Source: Microvirga guangxiensis
Lineage (GTDB): Bacteria; Pseudomonadota; Alphaproteobacteria; Rhizobiales; Beijerinckiaceae
Assembly: GCF_900102135.1 (NCBI RefSeq)
Contig: NZ_FMVJ01000003.1
Span: 1-64,000 of the forward strand
Reading direction: 5' to 3'
DNA length: 64,000 bases
The notes under the pieces were generated by a model. It was not told where the DNA came from. It saw only the letters and a program-made list of their open reading frames with translations, and made no database searches. Shown here in pieces: positions 54,067 through 63,271 of this stretch; positions within the stretch are counted from its first letter, which is position 1; the number at the start of each line of letters is the position of its first letter. The translations under genes were made by a program, and so were the position numbers.

Positions 54067-55743
54067 TCAGTGCATCAGTTCGGCGAGCTTGGAGAGTTCG
54101 ACATTGGCCCCGCACAGGAGCACGCCGACCCGCTCGTCAGATTGAGGCTTATAAGCCTCCGAGATCAAAGCCGCCAGAGCCGCCGCACCGCCGGGCTCGG
54201 AGGCGATGCGATAGTCGCGCCAGAGAACCCGTTGCGCCTCGCGGATCGCCTTGTCACCGACGAGGGCCACATGGTCGACCGTTTGGCTGCTGATGGCATG
54301 GACGAGATCGCCCGTATTGCGGGCGCCGAGGGAATCGGCCGCCACGGAATCCACATCCACATCGACCGGCCTGCCGGCCTGGAGGGCCGCGTGCAGCGCG
54401 CGCGAGCCTTCGGGCTCCACGCCCACCACCTTCACCCGGCCTGCCCACCAGCTCGCGATTCCGCTGATGAGGCCGCCGCCGCCGACCGCCACGAGCACCG
54501 TGTCGAGATCGGGGGCATCCTGCTCCCATTCGAGCCCAACGGTGCCCTGGCCGGTGATGGTGCTCTCTGCGGCAAAAGGATGGATGCGCAATGCGCCGCT
54601 CTCGGCCACGTAACGGTCGCAGGCTTCCTGCGCGTCCGCATAGCGTGCGCCGCCGATCACCACCTCCGCTCCGTGCGAGCGGATGACGGCTACCTTCGCG
54701 GGGCTCGAGATTTCAGGAACGAAGATGCGCGCCTTCACGCCGAGCCGGCTGGCGGCATAGGCCACCGCCGCGCCATGGTTGCCGCCGGAAGCCGCCGCCA
54801 CGCCTGCCGCCGGAACAGGATTAGAGAGGAGCGTGTTGAAGGCCCCGCGCGTCTTGAAGGAACCCGCATGCTGCAGGAACTCCAGCTTGAGGCTGACCAG
54901 TCCCGGATGGCCGAAGGCCCCGTTCAGGTTCATCACCGGCGTGCGGCGGATATGAGAGGCGATGCGGGCGTGGGCTGCTTCGATCTCGGCGCGGGTGATC
55001 GTCATGGTGGTGTTCCGAAGCGTCCAGATGGCGACCGGCAGGCCGTGGGCGTCACGGCCCGGCGGGTCGGGAAAGGATTGGCCTCCACCTGTCGCGAGAT
55101 CGAGCGCCACGGTCAACCCCGCGAGCGCATCGAGCAGGTCATCGGCGGCTGCCCCTTTGGGGGCCGCCCTGTGGACCAGGGCTTCGGGAAGTCCTGCTCT
55201 CATGAGAAGCCGGCGGCGCAGTTCCATGCCGGGTCCATAGGGCGTACCCTTCACTTTCTTGGGCTCGTGCAGCGCGCGCTCGCCGTTGAGCGACCAGAAA
55301 GCCAGTTCCGGATGCACCTCGTAGATGCGGCTCGCGAGATCGGGACGCGCCCGCAAGAGAGCGTCCGCTTCCCGGATCTTCGCGAAGATCGCAAAGCCCT
55401 GTCGCGAAACCTTGCGTGGCGGGTTCGAGGCCGCCAGGGCAAGCGCGCAGGCCTCGCCGTAATCGAGGGCATGAACCGCCGCGCGTGCGGGAATCGAGAA
55501 GACCGAGGATTGCCGTTGCCCGAGAAGCGGGCGAATCAGCTGTTCCGGCGCGCGCCCGGAGCCCTCGATCGTCGCGGGCAGGCCGATGGGGATGTCGACC
55601 GCCATGAACGCAGGCGCTTCCGGCGCGTCGACGATGGCATCGAGCGTGGGCGCGACCATGATTCGGGCAGAAGCGGGATCGCCCACCCGCATGAGCGCTG
55701 CAATCCATCCGGCCCGGCAGCCGTCCACCCCCGCAACCCACAT
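54067..55743 (-). CDS. Fusion of a DUF429 domain with a PLP-dependent threonine/serine dehydratase-like domain
   Basis: One 558-codon frame. Residues 1-240 form a DUF429 (predicted RNase H-like nuclease) domain: VAGVDGCRAGWI, FMAVDIPIGLP, IYEVHPELAFWSLNG and DDLLDALAGL. Residues 247-558 form a fold-type II PLP enzyme with the Schiff-base lysine in GSFKTRGAF, SGGNHGAAVAYA and VGGGGLISG, without an ACT regulatory domain. The join is PVAIWTLRNTTMTITRAEI: DUF429 proteins usually end at about IWTL, and MTITRAEI looks like a native start at 55005. The two parts may thus be a recent loss-of-stop fusion, or the second may still be made from its own ATG. The order on the minus strand is nuclease domain first. 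Confidence 0.85.
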   Translation of the reverse strand: MWVAGVDGCRAGWIAALMRVGDPASARIMVAPTLDAIVDAPEAPAFMAVDIPIGLPATIEGSGRAPEQLIRPLLGQRQSSVFSIPARAAVHALDYGEACALALAASNPPRKVSRQGFAIFAKIREADALLRARPDLASRIYEVHPELAFWSLNGERALHEPKKVKGTPYGPGMELRRRLLMRAGLPEALVHRAAPKGAAADDLLDALAGLTVALDLATGGGQSFPDPPGRDAHGLPVAIWTLRNTTMTITRAEIEAAHARIASHIRRTPVMNLNGAFGHPGLVSLKLEFLQHAGSFKTRGAFNTLLSNPVPAAGVAAASGGNHGAAVAYAASRLGVKARIFVPEISSPAKVAVIRSHGAEVVIGGARYADAQEACDRYVAESGALRIHPFAAESTITGQGTVGLEWEQDAPDLDTVLVAVGGGGLISGIASWWAGRVKVVGVEPEGSRALHAALQAGRPVDVDVDSVAADSLGARNTGDLVHAISSQTVDHVALVGDKAIREAQRVLWRDYRIASEPGGAAALAALISEAYKPQSDERVGVLLCGANVELSKLAELMH

Positions 55744-55810
55744 TGCCCGCTTCTCCTTTGCGCGATCCCTGGAGCGTCATTAAAACCGATTGCACATCCG
55801 AGGAACTCTC

Positions 55811-56692
55811 ATGATCGCGATCCGTCCCCGCCGCAGCGCCCTGTACATGCCAGCCTCCAACGCCCGCGCCGTGGAGAAGGCGAAAACCCTTCCCGCCGAC
55901 GTCGTGATTTTCGATCTCGAAGATGCGGTTGCGCCGGAGATGAAGGAACAGGCGCGTGGCGCTGTCGGCGCCGCGGTGAAGGCGGGCGGCTACGGCTCGC
56001 GGGAACTCGTGATCCGCATCAACGGCCTCAACACGCCCTGGGCCGAGGCGGATCTGGCAGCAGCGGCGGATGCCGCGCCGGATGCGATCCTGCTTCCGAA
56101 GGTTTCATCGCCTGACGAGCTGTTGGAAGCGGGCAGGCGTCTACATTCCCTCGGAGCCCCGGAAAAGACGCGCGTGTGGGCGATGATCGAGACCCCGCTC
56201 GCCATTCTGCAGGCGCAGGCCATCGCCGCCGTGGCGCAGGATCAAACCTCGCGCCTTGCCTGCCTCGTCATGGGCACGAACGATCTCGCGAAAGATACGC
56301 GCGCGCGCCTCAACCCCGGGCGCGCCACGATGATGCCGTGGCTCATGACGGCGCTCGCTGCGGCGCGCGCCTACGGCATCGATATTCTGGATGGCGTGTA
56401 CAACGATCTCTCGGATGAAGCGGGTTTTCGCGGCGAGTGCATCGAGGGCCGCGATTGCGGCTTCGACGGCAAGACGCTGATTCACCCGGGTCAGATCGCC
56501 ATGGCGAACGAGGTGTTCGCACCATCCGCGCATGAGGTGGAGAACGCCCGCGCGATCGTCGATCTCTTCGAGCAGCCGGAGAACGCCGGAAAAGGCGCGA
56601 TCAGCCACAAGGGCCGCATGGTCGAGCGGCTGCATGCGGACATGGCGAAGCGCACATTGGCGCTGGCCGACGCGATTGCGCAGAGGCGTTAG
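55811..56692 (+). CDS. CoA ester lyase of the HpcH/HpaI (CitE-like) family
   Basis: A 293-residue TIM-barrel lyase that splits acyl-CoA esters such as malyl-, citramalyl- or citryl-CoA. It has RRSALYMPASN at the start, VVIFDLEDAV, RINGLNTPW, MIETPLAIL and DGKTLIHPGQI. There is no citD/citF nearby, so it is not part of citrate lyase; a malyl- or methylmalyl-CoA role is more likely. The ATG at 55811 has a GAGGAAC site. Divergent from the DUF429 fusion gene by 67 bp. Confidence 0.9.
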   Translation: MIAIRPRRSALYMPASNARAVEKAKTLPADVVIFDLEDAVAPEMKEQARGAVGAAVKAGGYGSRELVIRINGLNTPWAEADLAAAADAAPDAILLPKVSSPDELLEAGRRLHSLGAPEKTRVWAMIETPLAILQAQAIAAVAQDQTSRLACLVMGTNDLAKDTRARLNPGRATMMPWLMTALAAARAYGIDILDGVYNDLSDEAGFRGECIEGRDCGFDGKTLIHPGQIAMANEVFAPSAHEVENARAIVDLFEQPENAGKGAISHKGRMVERLHADMAKRTLALADAIAQRR

Positions 56693-56728
56693 TTCGTCAT
56701 CCCGGGTTGTCCGGCGAAACTTTCGCCG

Positions 56729-56959
56729 TCAATCCGTGAGCTGGCGCGCCTCTTCCGGCAGCATGATCGGGATGCCGTCGCGGATGGGATAGGCGAGCTT
56801 CGCGCGGCGGCTGACGAGTTCCTGGCGCGCGGCGTCGTATTCCAGGGTTTCCTTGGTGAGCGGGCAGACGAGAAGCTCCAGGAGCTTCGGATCGATGCGC
56901 GTGGCTTCCACAGGCGGAGGAGCGTCGGACTGGATTGGAGCGTTCGGCTCGGCAGACAT
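56729..56959 (-). CDS. Trm112-family zinc-ribbon-like protein
   Basis: A 76-residue protein of the Trm112/YcaR family. Typical phrase: [17 protein letters not shown]...[11 protein letters not shown]. Only one of the usual Cys residues is kept (LVCPLTK), as in many bacterial members. Homologues activate methyltransferases; bacterial members are mostly uncharacterised. The ATG at 56959 has AGGA eight bases upstream; an ATG at 56968 is also possible. It follows the LON-domain gene by 10 bp. Confidence 0.85.
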   Translation of the reverse strand: MSAEPNAPIQSDAPPPVEATRIDPKLLELLVCPLTKETLEYDAARQELVSRRAKLAYPIRDGIPIMLPEEARQLTD

Positions 56960-56969
56960 GGGTTTCATC

Positions 56970-57638
56970 CTATTGCAGCGTCGAATCGGAGCTGACGCCG
57001 CCGCGGGCGAGTTCGATCTCGGTCAAGGCGATGAGAACTTCCGCGCGGGTCTTCAGGTTCGGCGCTTCGAGGAGCGCCTGCTTCTCGCGCACGCCGAAGG
57101 GACTCATCATGCAAAGCGCATTCACGAGAGCCTCGTTGGGCGCTTCCTCGATGCCGCGCCAATCCACCTTCACATGCGCCGAATCGACGAAGTCGCGCAG
57201 CGCCTTGAGCACGCCGTTGCGGTCCACCTCGTTCTCACCCGCGCGAGCGGTGAAGTCGCTCGCGAAGGGCTCGAAATTCACCCGGCAGCGGCGAAAGAGG
57301 TCGATGAGCGGCAGCTCCTCCTCCACGCGGAACCGCGCGATGCCGATGAGCGTGATGAGATAGCGCCCATCGCCAGTTTCGGCGAACTGCGTGATGCGGC
57401 CTGCGCAGCCGACGGAATAGATCCTGGGAGCGGTGGAGGCCTCGCTGTCCGCATCCGGCTGGATCATGCCGATCACGCGATCGGTTTTCAGTGCGTGATC
57501 CACCATCGCGAGGTAGCGCGGCTCGAAGATGTTGAGCGGCATCTGTCCGCGCGGCAGAAGCAGCGCGCCGGGCAAGGGGAAAACGGGAATGACCGATGGG
57601 CAATCCTCAGGCCCCCGGTATACCGCGTTCATTCCCAT
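56970..57638 (-). CDS. LON substrate-binding domain protein
   Basis: A 222-residue protein consisting of a LON N-terminal (substrate-binding) domain without ATPase or protease. Family phrases: [29 protein letters not shown] (shown only as [14 protein letters not shown] and [10 protein letters not shown]) and a GCAGRI strand. The role of these stand-alone domains is not known. The ATG at 57638 has GGGAG six bases upstream. It follows the thioredoxin gene by 28 bp on the same strand. Confidence 0.88.
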   Translation of the reverse strand: MGMNAVYRGPEDCPSVIPVFPLPGALLLPRGQMPLNIFEPRYLAMVDHALKTDRVIGMIQPDADSEASTAPRIYSVGCAGRITQFAETGDGRYLITLIGIARFRVEEELPLIDLFRRCRVNFEPFASDFTARAGENEVDRNGVLKALRDFVDSAHVKVDWRGIEEAPNEALVNALCMMSPFGVREKQALLEAPNLKTRAEVLIALTEIELARGGVSSDSTLQ

Positions 57639-57666
57639 TCCGATCTCCCTGTTGTTTCGAGAATCA

Positions 57667-58572
57667 TCAGGCGAACAGAAGCGAGGAAAGCCTCCGCCGC
57701 CCTGCAATCGTCATCTCGTCCATGGGGCCCCAGGCCTCGAAGAATTGGACGAGCTGCTTGCGTGCGCCATCGTCGTTCCAATTGCGGTCGCGGCGAACGA
57801 TTTCAAGGAGGTGATTGAGCGCTTCTTCCCGCTTTCCGCGCGCATTCAGCGCAATCGCGAGGTCGAAGCGTGCCTGATGATCGAGCGGATCGGTTTCGAT
57901 CCTGCGGTGAAGCTCGGCCGTATCGCCGAGAGAGCCCGCCTGCTCGGCGAGTTCCACCGCGGCGCGTGCGCCTGCGATCGCCGGATCGTTCGCCTTGGCC
58001 GGGGGAGCCATGGCGAGGAAACGCTTCGCGCCCTCCAGGTCGCCCACCTCCACATGAAGTTTCACGAGGGCGGCGAGCGCCGGAGCGTTATCGGGCTCCT
58101 GCGAGAGAACGGCTGCATAAAGTTCTGCCGCGCCCGCCATGTCGCCGGCGGCGACAAGCCCGTCGGCCTCGGCCAGGATTTCCTCCGTCGCGCCTGGGCC
58201 CAGCGGCCCGACGAGGCGTTCGATGAAGGCCTTCAACTGGCTTTCCGGCAGGGCTCCCATGAAGCCGTCCACCGGCTGGCCGCGCTGGAAGGCGAAGACG
58301 GCGGGAATCGACTGCACGCCGAGCTGGCCGGCGATCTGCGGATGCTCGTCGATGTTCATCTTCACGAGCTTCACCTTGCCGCCGGCGGCCTTCACCACCT
58401 TCTCGAGAACGGGGGTGAGCTGCTTGCAGGGGCCGCACCAGGGAGCCCAGAAATCGACCAGCACCGGCTGATTCATCGATTCGGCCACCACGTCCTGGCG
58501 GAAATCGGCGGTGGTGGTGTCCTTCACGAGATCGGTGGACGGCATTCCGGGGGAGGGGTTATCGGTCAACAT
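57667..58572 (-). CDS. Thioredoxin-TPR protein (CnoX/YbbN-type co-chaperone)
   Basis: A 301-residue protein with an N-terminal thioredoxin domain (residues 20-125), active site WCGPC (Cys46, Cys49) and IPAVFAF cis-proline loop. The C-terminal part (130-300) is TPR-like helical, ending GPMDEMTIAGRRRLSSLLFA. This is the YbbN/CnoX layout, a holdase that protects proteins from oxidation and works with GroEL and DnaK. It is the first gene of the cluster with the LON and Trm112 genes. Confidence 0.92.
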   Translation of the reverse strand: MLTDNPSPGMPSTDLVKDTTTADFRQDVVAESMNQPVLVDFWAPWCGPCKQLTPVLEKVVKAAGGKVKLVKMNIDEHPQIAGQLGVQSIPAVFAFQRGQPVDGFMGALPESQLKAFIERLVGPLGPGATEEILAEADGLVAAGDMAGAAELYAAVLSQEPDNAPALAALVKLHVEVGDLEGAKRFLAMAPPAKANDPAIAGARAAVELAEQAGSLGDTAELHRRIETDPLDHQARFDLAIALNARGKREEALNHLLEIVRRDRNWNDDGARKQLVQFFEAWGPMDEMTIAGRRRLSSLLFA

Positions 58573-58624
58573 GCGATCCTCGAGAGGGTGATCGTGAGAA
58601 GAAGCTTTGGGCCTAGATGGGATC

Positions 58625-59152
58625 TTAGGGCGCGTCTGGCAATTCCGCCGCCGGCTCGGGAAGGCGCAGGATCATCGGATCATGGCCCGTGGAGCGTAGA
58701 AACTTCACCAGATCCTCGCGCGACACGCCAGTCGTCATGGAATTGACCAGCGGATGAAAGTTCACCCGCTCGTGCTCCATCAGGTTGGCATCGAGCACCA
58801 TCGTCACCTTGCCTTCGGTGTCGTTCACCACCGCAAAGGCCGTGACGGAGCCGGGCTCGACCCCCAGCATGGTTTTGAGCTGCTCGGCAGAGCCGAACGA
58901 GAGGCGGCCCGACGCGCCGATGACCTCATGCGTGCGCTTGAGGTCGATAGCGGTGTCGTGCTTGGCGGAAATGAGGAAGTAGCGCCCCTTCTTGTCTTTC
59001 ACGAACAGGTTCTTCGAGTGCGCGCCAGGAACGCTTTCCTTGACGGACTTCGATTCGGCCACCGTGAAGACGGGCTCATGCTCGACCGTCTCGGATGGGA
59101 TGCCGAGCGCGTTCAGGCGCTCCAGCAGTTCTTTGGGGGAAAGATGAGCCAA
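58625..59152 (-). CDS. Aminoacyl-tRNA deacylase of the YbaK/ProX family
   Basis: A 175-residue single-domain editing enzyme that hydrolyses misacylated tRNA, most likely Ala-tRNA(Pro) in this subgroup. It has LFVKDKKGRYFL (catalytic lysine region), LSFGSAEQLKTML, and GSVTAFAVVND. No ATG fits the family start; a TTG at 59152 (reading AHLSPKELLERLNALGI) with GGAG upstream is the best choice. Another TTG at 59245 would add 31 non-homologous residues. Single gene. Confidence 0.85.
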   Translation of the reverse strand: MAHLSPKELLERLNALGIPSETVEHEPVFTVAESKSVKESVPGAHSKNLFVKDKKGRYFLISAKHDTAIDLKRTHEVIGASGRLSFGSAEQLKTMLGVEPGSVTAFAVVNDTEGKVTMVLDANLMEHERVNFHPLVNSMTTGVSREDLVKFLRSTGHDPMILRLPEPAAELPDAP

Positions 59153-59307
59153 GACTTCGGGACTCCAGCTTGTCCTCCGGCTTCTACCGGGCCGGGTGAG
59201 CAGGCTCAACCCCGCGTCAAAAAGATTGGCGAAGACCCCTTGCAATATGAGTCGTTTTGGGGCAAATCAGCGGCCTCGAAACGATGCCATGTGCATCGCG
59301 GAGCGGT

Positions 59308-59382
59308 GCGGGTGTAGCTCAGGGGTAGAGCACAACCTTGCCAAGGTTGGGGTCGAGGGTTCGAATCCCTTCGCCCGCTCCA
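59308..59382 (+). tRNA. tRNA-Gly(GCC)
   Basis: A complete cloverleaf: acceptor GCGGGTG / CGCCCGC with one T-G pair, a D-arm GTAGCTCAGGGGTAGAGC, anticodon stem CAACC / GGTTG with loop TTGCCAA (anticodon GCC at 59340-59342), and T-arm AGGGTTCGAATCCCT. The discriminator T is followed by an encoded CCA. A terminator follows about 30 bp downstream. Confidence 0.97.
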
Positions 59383-59413
59383 ATTTCTCTCAAGTCTTGA
59401 GAGTTTTACGAAG

Positions 59414-59441
59414 GCCCGCCGTCAGGCGGGCTTTTCGTTTT
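59414..59441 (+). terminator. Terminator of tRNA-Gly
   Basis: A 7-bp stem GCCCGCC / GGCGGGC with loop GTCA, followed by TTTTCGTTTTT. Confidence 0.8.
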
Positions 59442-59506
59442 TGCGGTCAGTCCCCGAAGCGGATAGGGTCGCAGCCTTCTTCCCGGCTCACCTGTCCTTT
59501 CAGCCC

Positions 59507-60655
59507 ATGCTCTTCATCAAAGAAGTCTTCGCTGCCGGGTACCGCTCGCTCAGGCATATCCGCTTTCCCGTCGAGCCCCTGTCCGTGTTCGTGGGCGCGA
59601 ATGGGACAGGCAAGACCAACCTTTACCGTTCGCTCCAGCTCCTGCAGTCGGCGGCGACCGGTACGCTCACCCGCGACCTCGCCGCCGAGGGCGGCTTCGA
59701 TTCGGTTTACTGGGCGGGTCAGCGCAATCCCAAGGAGCCGGTGCGGGTCAGGCTGGGCGTGCGCCTGTCGGGAGAGGGAGCCAGCGATTACAATCTCGAA
59801 TACGCAGTCGAGACAGGCCTGGTGGAGCTGCTGGGCGCCGGGTTTTCGCTGGAGCCGCAGATCAAGGTGGAAGCGCTCGTCTACGAGGCGCGTAAGCGCT
59901 CGAGGACGTTGCTGGAACGCCGGGGTCCGAGAGGACATTGCCTCGATGAGGAGGGAGCGAAGCGGCCTTTGGGCAGCGAAATCCTGCCCTCCGAGACGGC
60001 TCTCGGATCGCTGCAGGATGCGGCTGCTTTTCCTGACCTGCACTTGGCCCGCCGCACCATGCTGGAGTGGAGGTTCTTTCACGATTTCCGCACCGATGCC
60101 CGCTCGTCCCTGCGCCAGCCGTGTCTTGCGGTGACATCGCCGACGCTCGCCTCCGACGGCTCGAACCTGGCAGCGGTGTTCGCAACCCTGGCTCATATCC
60201 GCCAAGACACCACCGACCTTGATCAGGCCTTCGACGATGCCTTTCCCGGTGCACGGCTCGTCATTCCCGAGCCCGACCGTTTCGCCACGTTCGGCGTGGT
60301 CTTTCCCGATTATCCGAAGCGCGTCTTCCAACCCTCGGAACTGTCCGACGGCACGCTGCATTTTCTGGCGCTCGCAGGGGCGCTTCTGTCCTATCGCCTT
60401 CCGCCCTTCATCGCCCTGAACGAACCCGAGACCAGCCTGCATCCCGACCTGCTCGAACCACTCGCACGAATGATCGTCGCGGCCTCCAAGCGTACGCAGG
60501 TGTGGCTCGTGACCCATTCCGAGCCGCTCGCCGAGGCCATTGCGCGTAACAGTGGCATCTCGCCGCGCCGGGTCATCAAGCGAAAAGGCGAAACCTGGAT
60601 CGAGGGTCTTCGCCTGAGCGGGGATTTCGCGGAAGAGGAGGACGAGGGAACATAA
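59507..60655 (+). CDS. AAA-family ATPase (RecF/SMC-like head, AAA_21 type)
   Basis: A 382-residue predicted ATPase of the ABC/SMC-head class. Walker A is GANGTGKTN (residues 30-38), with a RecF-like opening FIKEVFAAGYRSLRHIRF. A signature-like stretch reads PSELSDGTLHFLALAGALLS. Walker B is IALNEPETSLHP, and VWLVTHSEPLAEAI is the switch histidine region. No coiled coil or TOPRIM domain is seen. Similar lone ATPases occur widely; some are parts of defence pairs, but no partner gene adjoins. It starts about 65 bp after the tRNA terminator. Confidence 0.82.
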   Translation: MLFIKEVFAAGYRSLRHIRFPVEPLSVFVGANGTGKTNLYRSLQLLQSAATGTLTRDLAAEGGFDSVYWAGQRNPKEPVRVRLGVRLSGEGASDYNLEYAVETGLVELLGAGFSLEPQIKVEALVYEARKRSRTLLERRGPRGHCLDEEGAKRPLGSEILPSETALGSLQDAAAFPDLHLARRTMLEWRFFHDFRTDARSSLRQPCLAVTSPTLASDGSNLAAVFATLAHIRQDTTDLDQAFDDAFPGARLVIPEPDRFATFGVVFPDYPKRVFQPSELSDGTLHFLALAGALLSYRLPPFIALNEPETSLHPDLLEPLARMIVAASKRTQVWLVTHSEPLAEAIARNSGISPRRVIKRKGETWIEGLRLSGDFAEEEDEGT

Positions 60656-60789
60656 GGTTGATCCTGTGGCACGGACAGGCAGCCTCTGCTAACGCTAGCC
60701 CAACAGGAATTCCGATTGCAGCCCCGCCTGACCTCGAAAGCGATGGGGCAGGGTTCTAGAATCAAGGCGCCGCCTTAAGGAGGATCACT

Positions 60790-63186
60790 ATGGCCGACGC
60801 ACGGCACCTGAGCATTCTGGAGGAACTGGAGCGCAAGGTGCTCTGGCTTGCGACCTGGACGATCCATAACGCCAACCACCTGCGTCCCAACGGGGACGGG
60901 CTGAAGATCGGCGGGCATCAGGCGTCCTCGGCGTCCCTCTCCACGATCCTGACGGCGCTGTATTTCTCGGCCCTGCGGCCTGAGGATCGCGTTGCGGTGA
61001 AGCCCCATGCGAGCCCCATCTTCCACGCGATCCAGTATCTCTTCGGCAACCAGACCCGCGAGAAGCTGGAAAATTTCCGAGGCTACAAGGGCGCGCAATC
61101 CTATCCCTCCCGCACCAAGGATGTGGACGACGTGGATTTCTCCACGGGCTCGGTGGGCCTCGGCGTGGCGCAGACGCTCTTTTCGAGCCTCGTGCAGGAT
61201 TACGTGAAGGCCCATGGCTGGGCGAAGGATCTGCCGGAAGGGCGCATGATCTCCCTCGTCGGCGACGCGGAGATGGACGAGGGCAACATCTTCGAGGCGC
61301 TGCTCGAAGGCTGGAAGCACGGCGTTCGCAACACGTGGTGGATCGTCGACTACAACCGCCAGAGTCTGGACGCCGTGATCCGCGAGGGCCTGTGGGAGCG
61401 CTTCGAGGCGCTGTTCCGCAATTTTGGCTGGGAGGTAGTGATCCTGAAATACGGATCGCTCATGCAGGAGGCCTTCACCGAGCCTGGCGGCGAGAAGCTC
61501 AAAGCCTGGATCGATACCTGCCCGAACCAGCTCTATTCCGCGCTCACCTTCCAGGGCGGGGCGGCGTGGCGCAAGCGCTTGCTCGACGATCTCGGCGACC
61601 AGGGCTCCGTCACGCGCCTCATCGAGAAGCGCACGGACGAGGAACTGGCGCGTCTCATGAGCAATCTCGGCGGACACGATCTGCCGAGCCTGCTCGACGC
61701 TTTCGAGAAGGCGCGCCAGCACGATCGTCCGGTCTGCTTCATCGCCTATACGATCAAGGGTTTCGGCCTGCCGCTCGCAGGCCACAAGGACAATCATTCG
61801 GGCCTTCTGACACCCACCCAGATGGAAGCCTGGCGCGCCACGCAAGGGGTGCGCCCGGGCCATGAATGGGACAAGTTCGAGGGCGCGAAAATCGCGCGGA
61901 ACGAGCTTGAGGATTTCCTGCAAAAAGTGCCCTTCGTGCAGAAGGGGCGGCGGCGTTATTCCGCGCCCACGGTCCCGGTGCCTGAGAAGCTTTCGTTCCC
62001 GGCCAATCCCTCCATGTCCACGCAGCAGGGCTTCGGTCTCATCCTCAATGAGCTCGCGCGGTCCGACCAGGCTCTGGCCGACCGCATCGTGACGACGGCG
62101 CCCGACGTGACGGTCTCCACCAATCTCGGAGCGTGGGTGAACCGTCGCGGATTGTTCGCCCGCAACAGCATGGTCGATACCTTCAAGAAGGAGCGGATTC
62201 CCTCGACCTACAATTGGGAATTCTCGCCGAAGGGCCAGCATCTGGAGCTCGGCATCGCGGAGATGAACCTCTTCATCGTGCTCTCCGCGCTGGGGCTCTC
62301 GCATTCGATCTTCGGCGAGCGATTGCTCCCCATCGGCACGCTCTACGACCCCTTTATCTATCGCGGCGCGGATGCGCTGAACTATGCCTGCTATCAGGAC
62401 GCGCGCTTCATGATCGTCGCCACGCCGTCGGGCGTGACGCTCGCGCCGGAAGGCGGCGCGCATCAATCCATCGGAACGCCGCTGGTGGGAATGGCGCAGG
62501 ATGGTCTGGCCTCGTTCGAGCCCGCGTTCGTGGACGAACTCGCCATCATCATGCGCTGGGCCTTCGACTACATGCAGCGCAACGGCGAAGGCGAGCCGAA
62601 CGAGCATACCTGGCTGCGCGACGAGACCGGCGGTTCGGTTTACCTGCGCCTCTCCACGCGGAGCCTGGAGCAGCCGCAGCGCGAGATGACAGCAGAGCTG
62701 GCCGACGACATCATGGCGGGCGCGTATTGGCTGAGAAAGCCCGGCCCCAACGCGCAGGTCGTCGTTGCCTATACGGGCGCGGTCGCGCCGGAAGCCATCG
62801 AGGCGGTCGGCCTCATGGCGGAGGACCGCCGCGACATCGGCCTGCTCGCCATCACCTCGGCGGATCGCCTCAATGCCGGCTGGACGGCGGCGCAGCGCGC
62901 CCGCGAGCGTGGCCTCGTGCACGCCAAGAGCCATGTGGAGCGCCTGCTCGGCGACGTGCCGGCGCATTGCGGTCTGGTGACGGTGATCGACGGCCATCCG
63001 GCGACGCTGGCCTGGATGGGCTCCGTCATGGGCCACCGCACCCGCTCGCTCGGCGTGGAGCATTTCGGCCAGACGGGCACGATCAAGGACCTCTACCGCC
63101 ATTTCGGCATCGACGCTCAGGGCATCATCGCCGCCGCCGAGATGATCGCGCCGGGACGCCCGATGCGCTACCTCAAGGCTGTTTGA
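60790..63186 (+). CDS. Homodimeric 2-oxoacid dehydrogenase E1-type (AceE/transketolase-like) enzyme
   Basis: A 798-residue thiamine-diphosphate enzyme. The TPP site is GDAEMDEGNIFEALL, the N-terminal histidine region HASPIFHAIQYL, and the Pyr-binding half (from about 425) carries LELGIAEMNLFIVLSALG. It resembles AceE and MdeB, which decarboxylate pyruvate or 2-oxobutyrate, but is shorter than AceE (about 890). No E2 or E3 gene is near, so it may serve a shared E2 or a non-complex reaction. An AAGGAGG site lies before the ATG. The next gene, an ABC exporter, begins 85 bp downstream. Confidence 0.88.
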   Translation: MADARHLSILEELERKVLWLATWTIHNANHLRPNGDGLKIGGHQASSASLSTILTALYFSALRPEDRVAVKPHASPIFHAIQYLFGNQTREKLENFRGYKGAQSYPSRTKDVDDVDFSTGSVGLGVAQTLFSSLVQDYVKAHGWAKDLPEGRMISLVGDAEMDEGNIFEALLEGWKHGVRNTWWIVDYNRQSLDAVIREGLWERFEALFRNFGWEVVILKYGSLMQEAFTEPGGEKLKAWIDTCPNQLYSALTFQGGAAWRKRLLDDLGDQGSVTRLIEKRTDEELARLMSNLGGHDLPSLLDAFEKARQHDRPVCFIAYTIKGFGLPLAGHKDNHSGLLTPTQMEAWRATQGVRPGHEWDKFEGAKIARNELEDFLQKVPFVQKGRRRYSAPTVPVPEKLSFPANPSMSTQQGFGLILNELARSDQALADRIVTTAPDVTVSTNLGAWVNRRGLFARNSMVDTFKKERIPSTYNWEFSPKGQHLELGIAEMNLFIVLSALGLSHSIFGERLLPIGTLYDPFIYRGADALNYACYQDARFMIVATPSGVTLAPEGGAHQSIGTPLVGMAQDGLASFEPAFVDELAIIMRWAFDYMQRNGEGEPNEHTWLRDETGGSVYLRLSTRSLEQPQREMTAELADDIMAGAYWLRKPGPNAQVVVAYTGAVAPEAIEAVGLMAEDRRDIGLLAITSADRLNAGWTAAQRARERGLVHAKSHVERLLGDVPAHCGLVTVIDGHPATLAWMGSVMGHRTRSLGVEHFGQTGTIKDLYRHFGIDAQGIIAAAEMIAPGRPMRYLKAV

Positions 63187-63271
63187 GAGGGGTGCGGCGG
63201 AGCTGGATTTGCGGATGACGGGCCTCGCGTGGTAACTCGCGGCCCGTTATCCGATAGGTTTCAAGCACGTC

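Noticed and set aside
59308-60655. A genomic island integrated at tRNA-Gly
   Set aside because: No second copy of the tRNA 3' end, no integrase and no composition change were seen.
60775-63102. 775-codon minus-strand open frame
   Set aside because: It is antisense to the E1-type enzyme; composition and lack of motifs mark it as a shadow.
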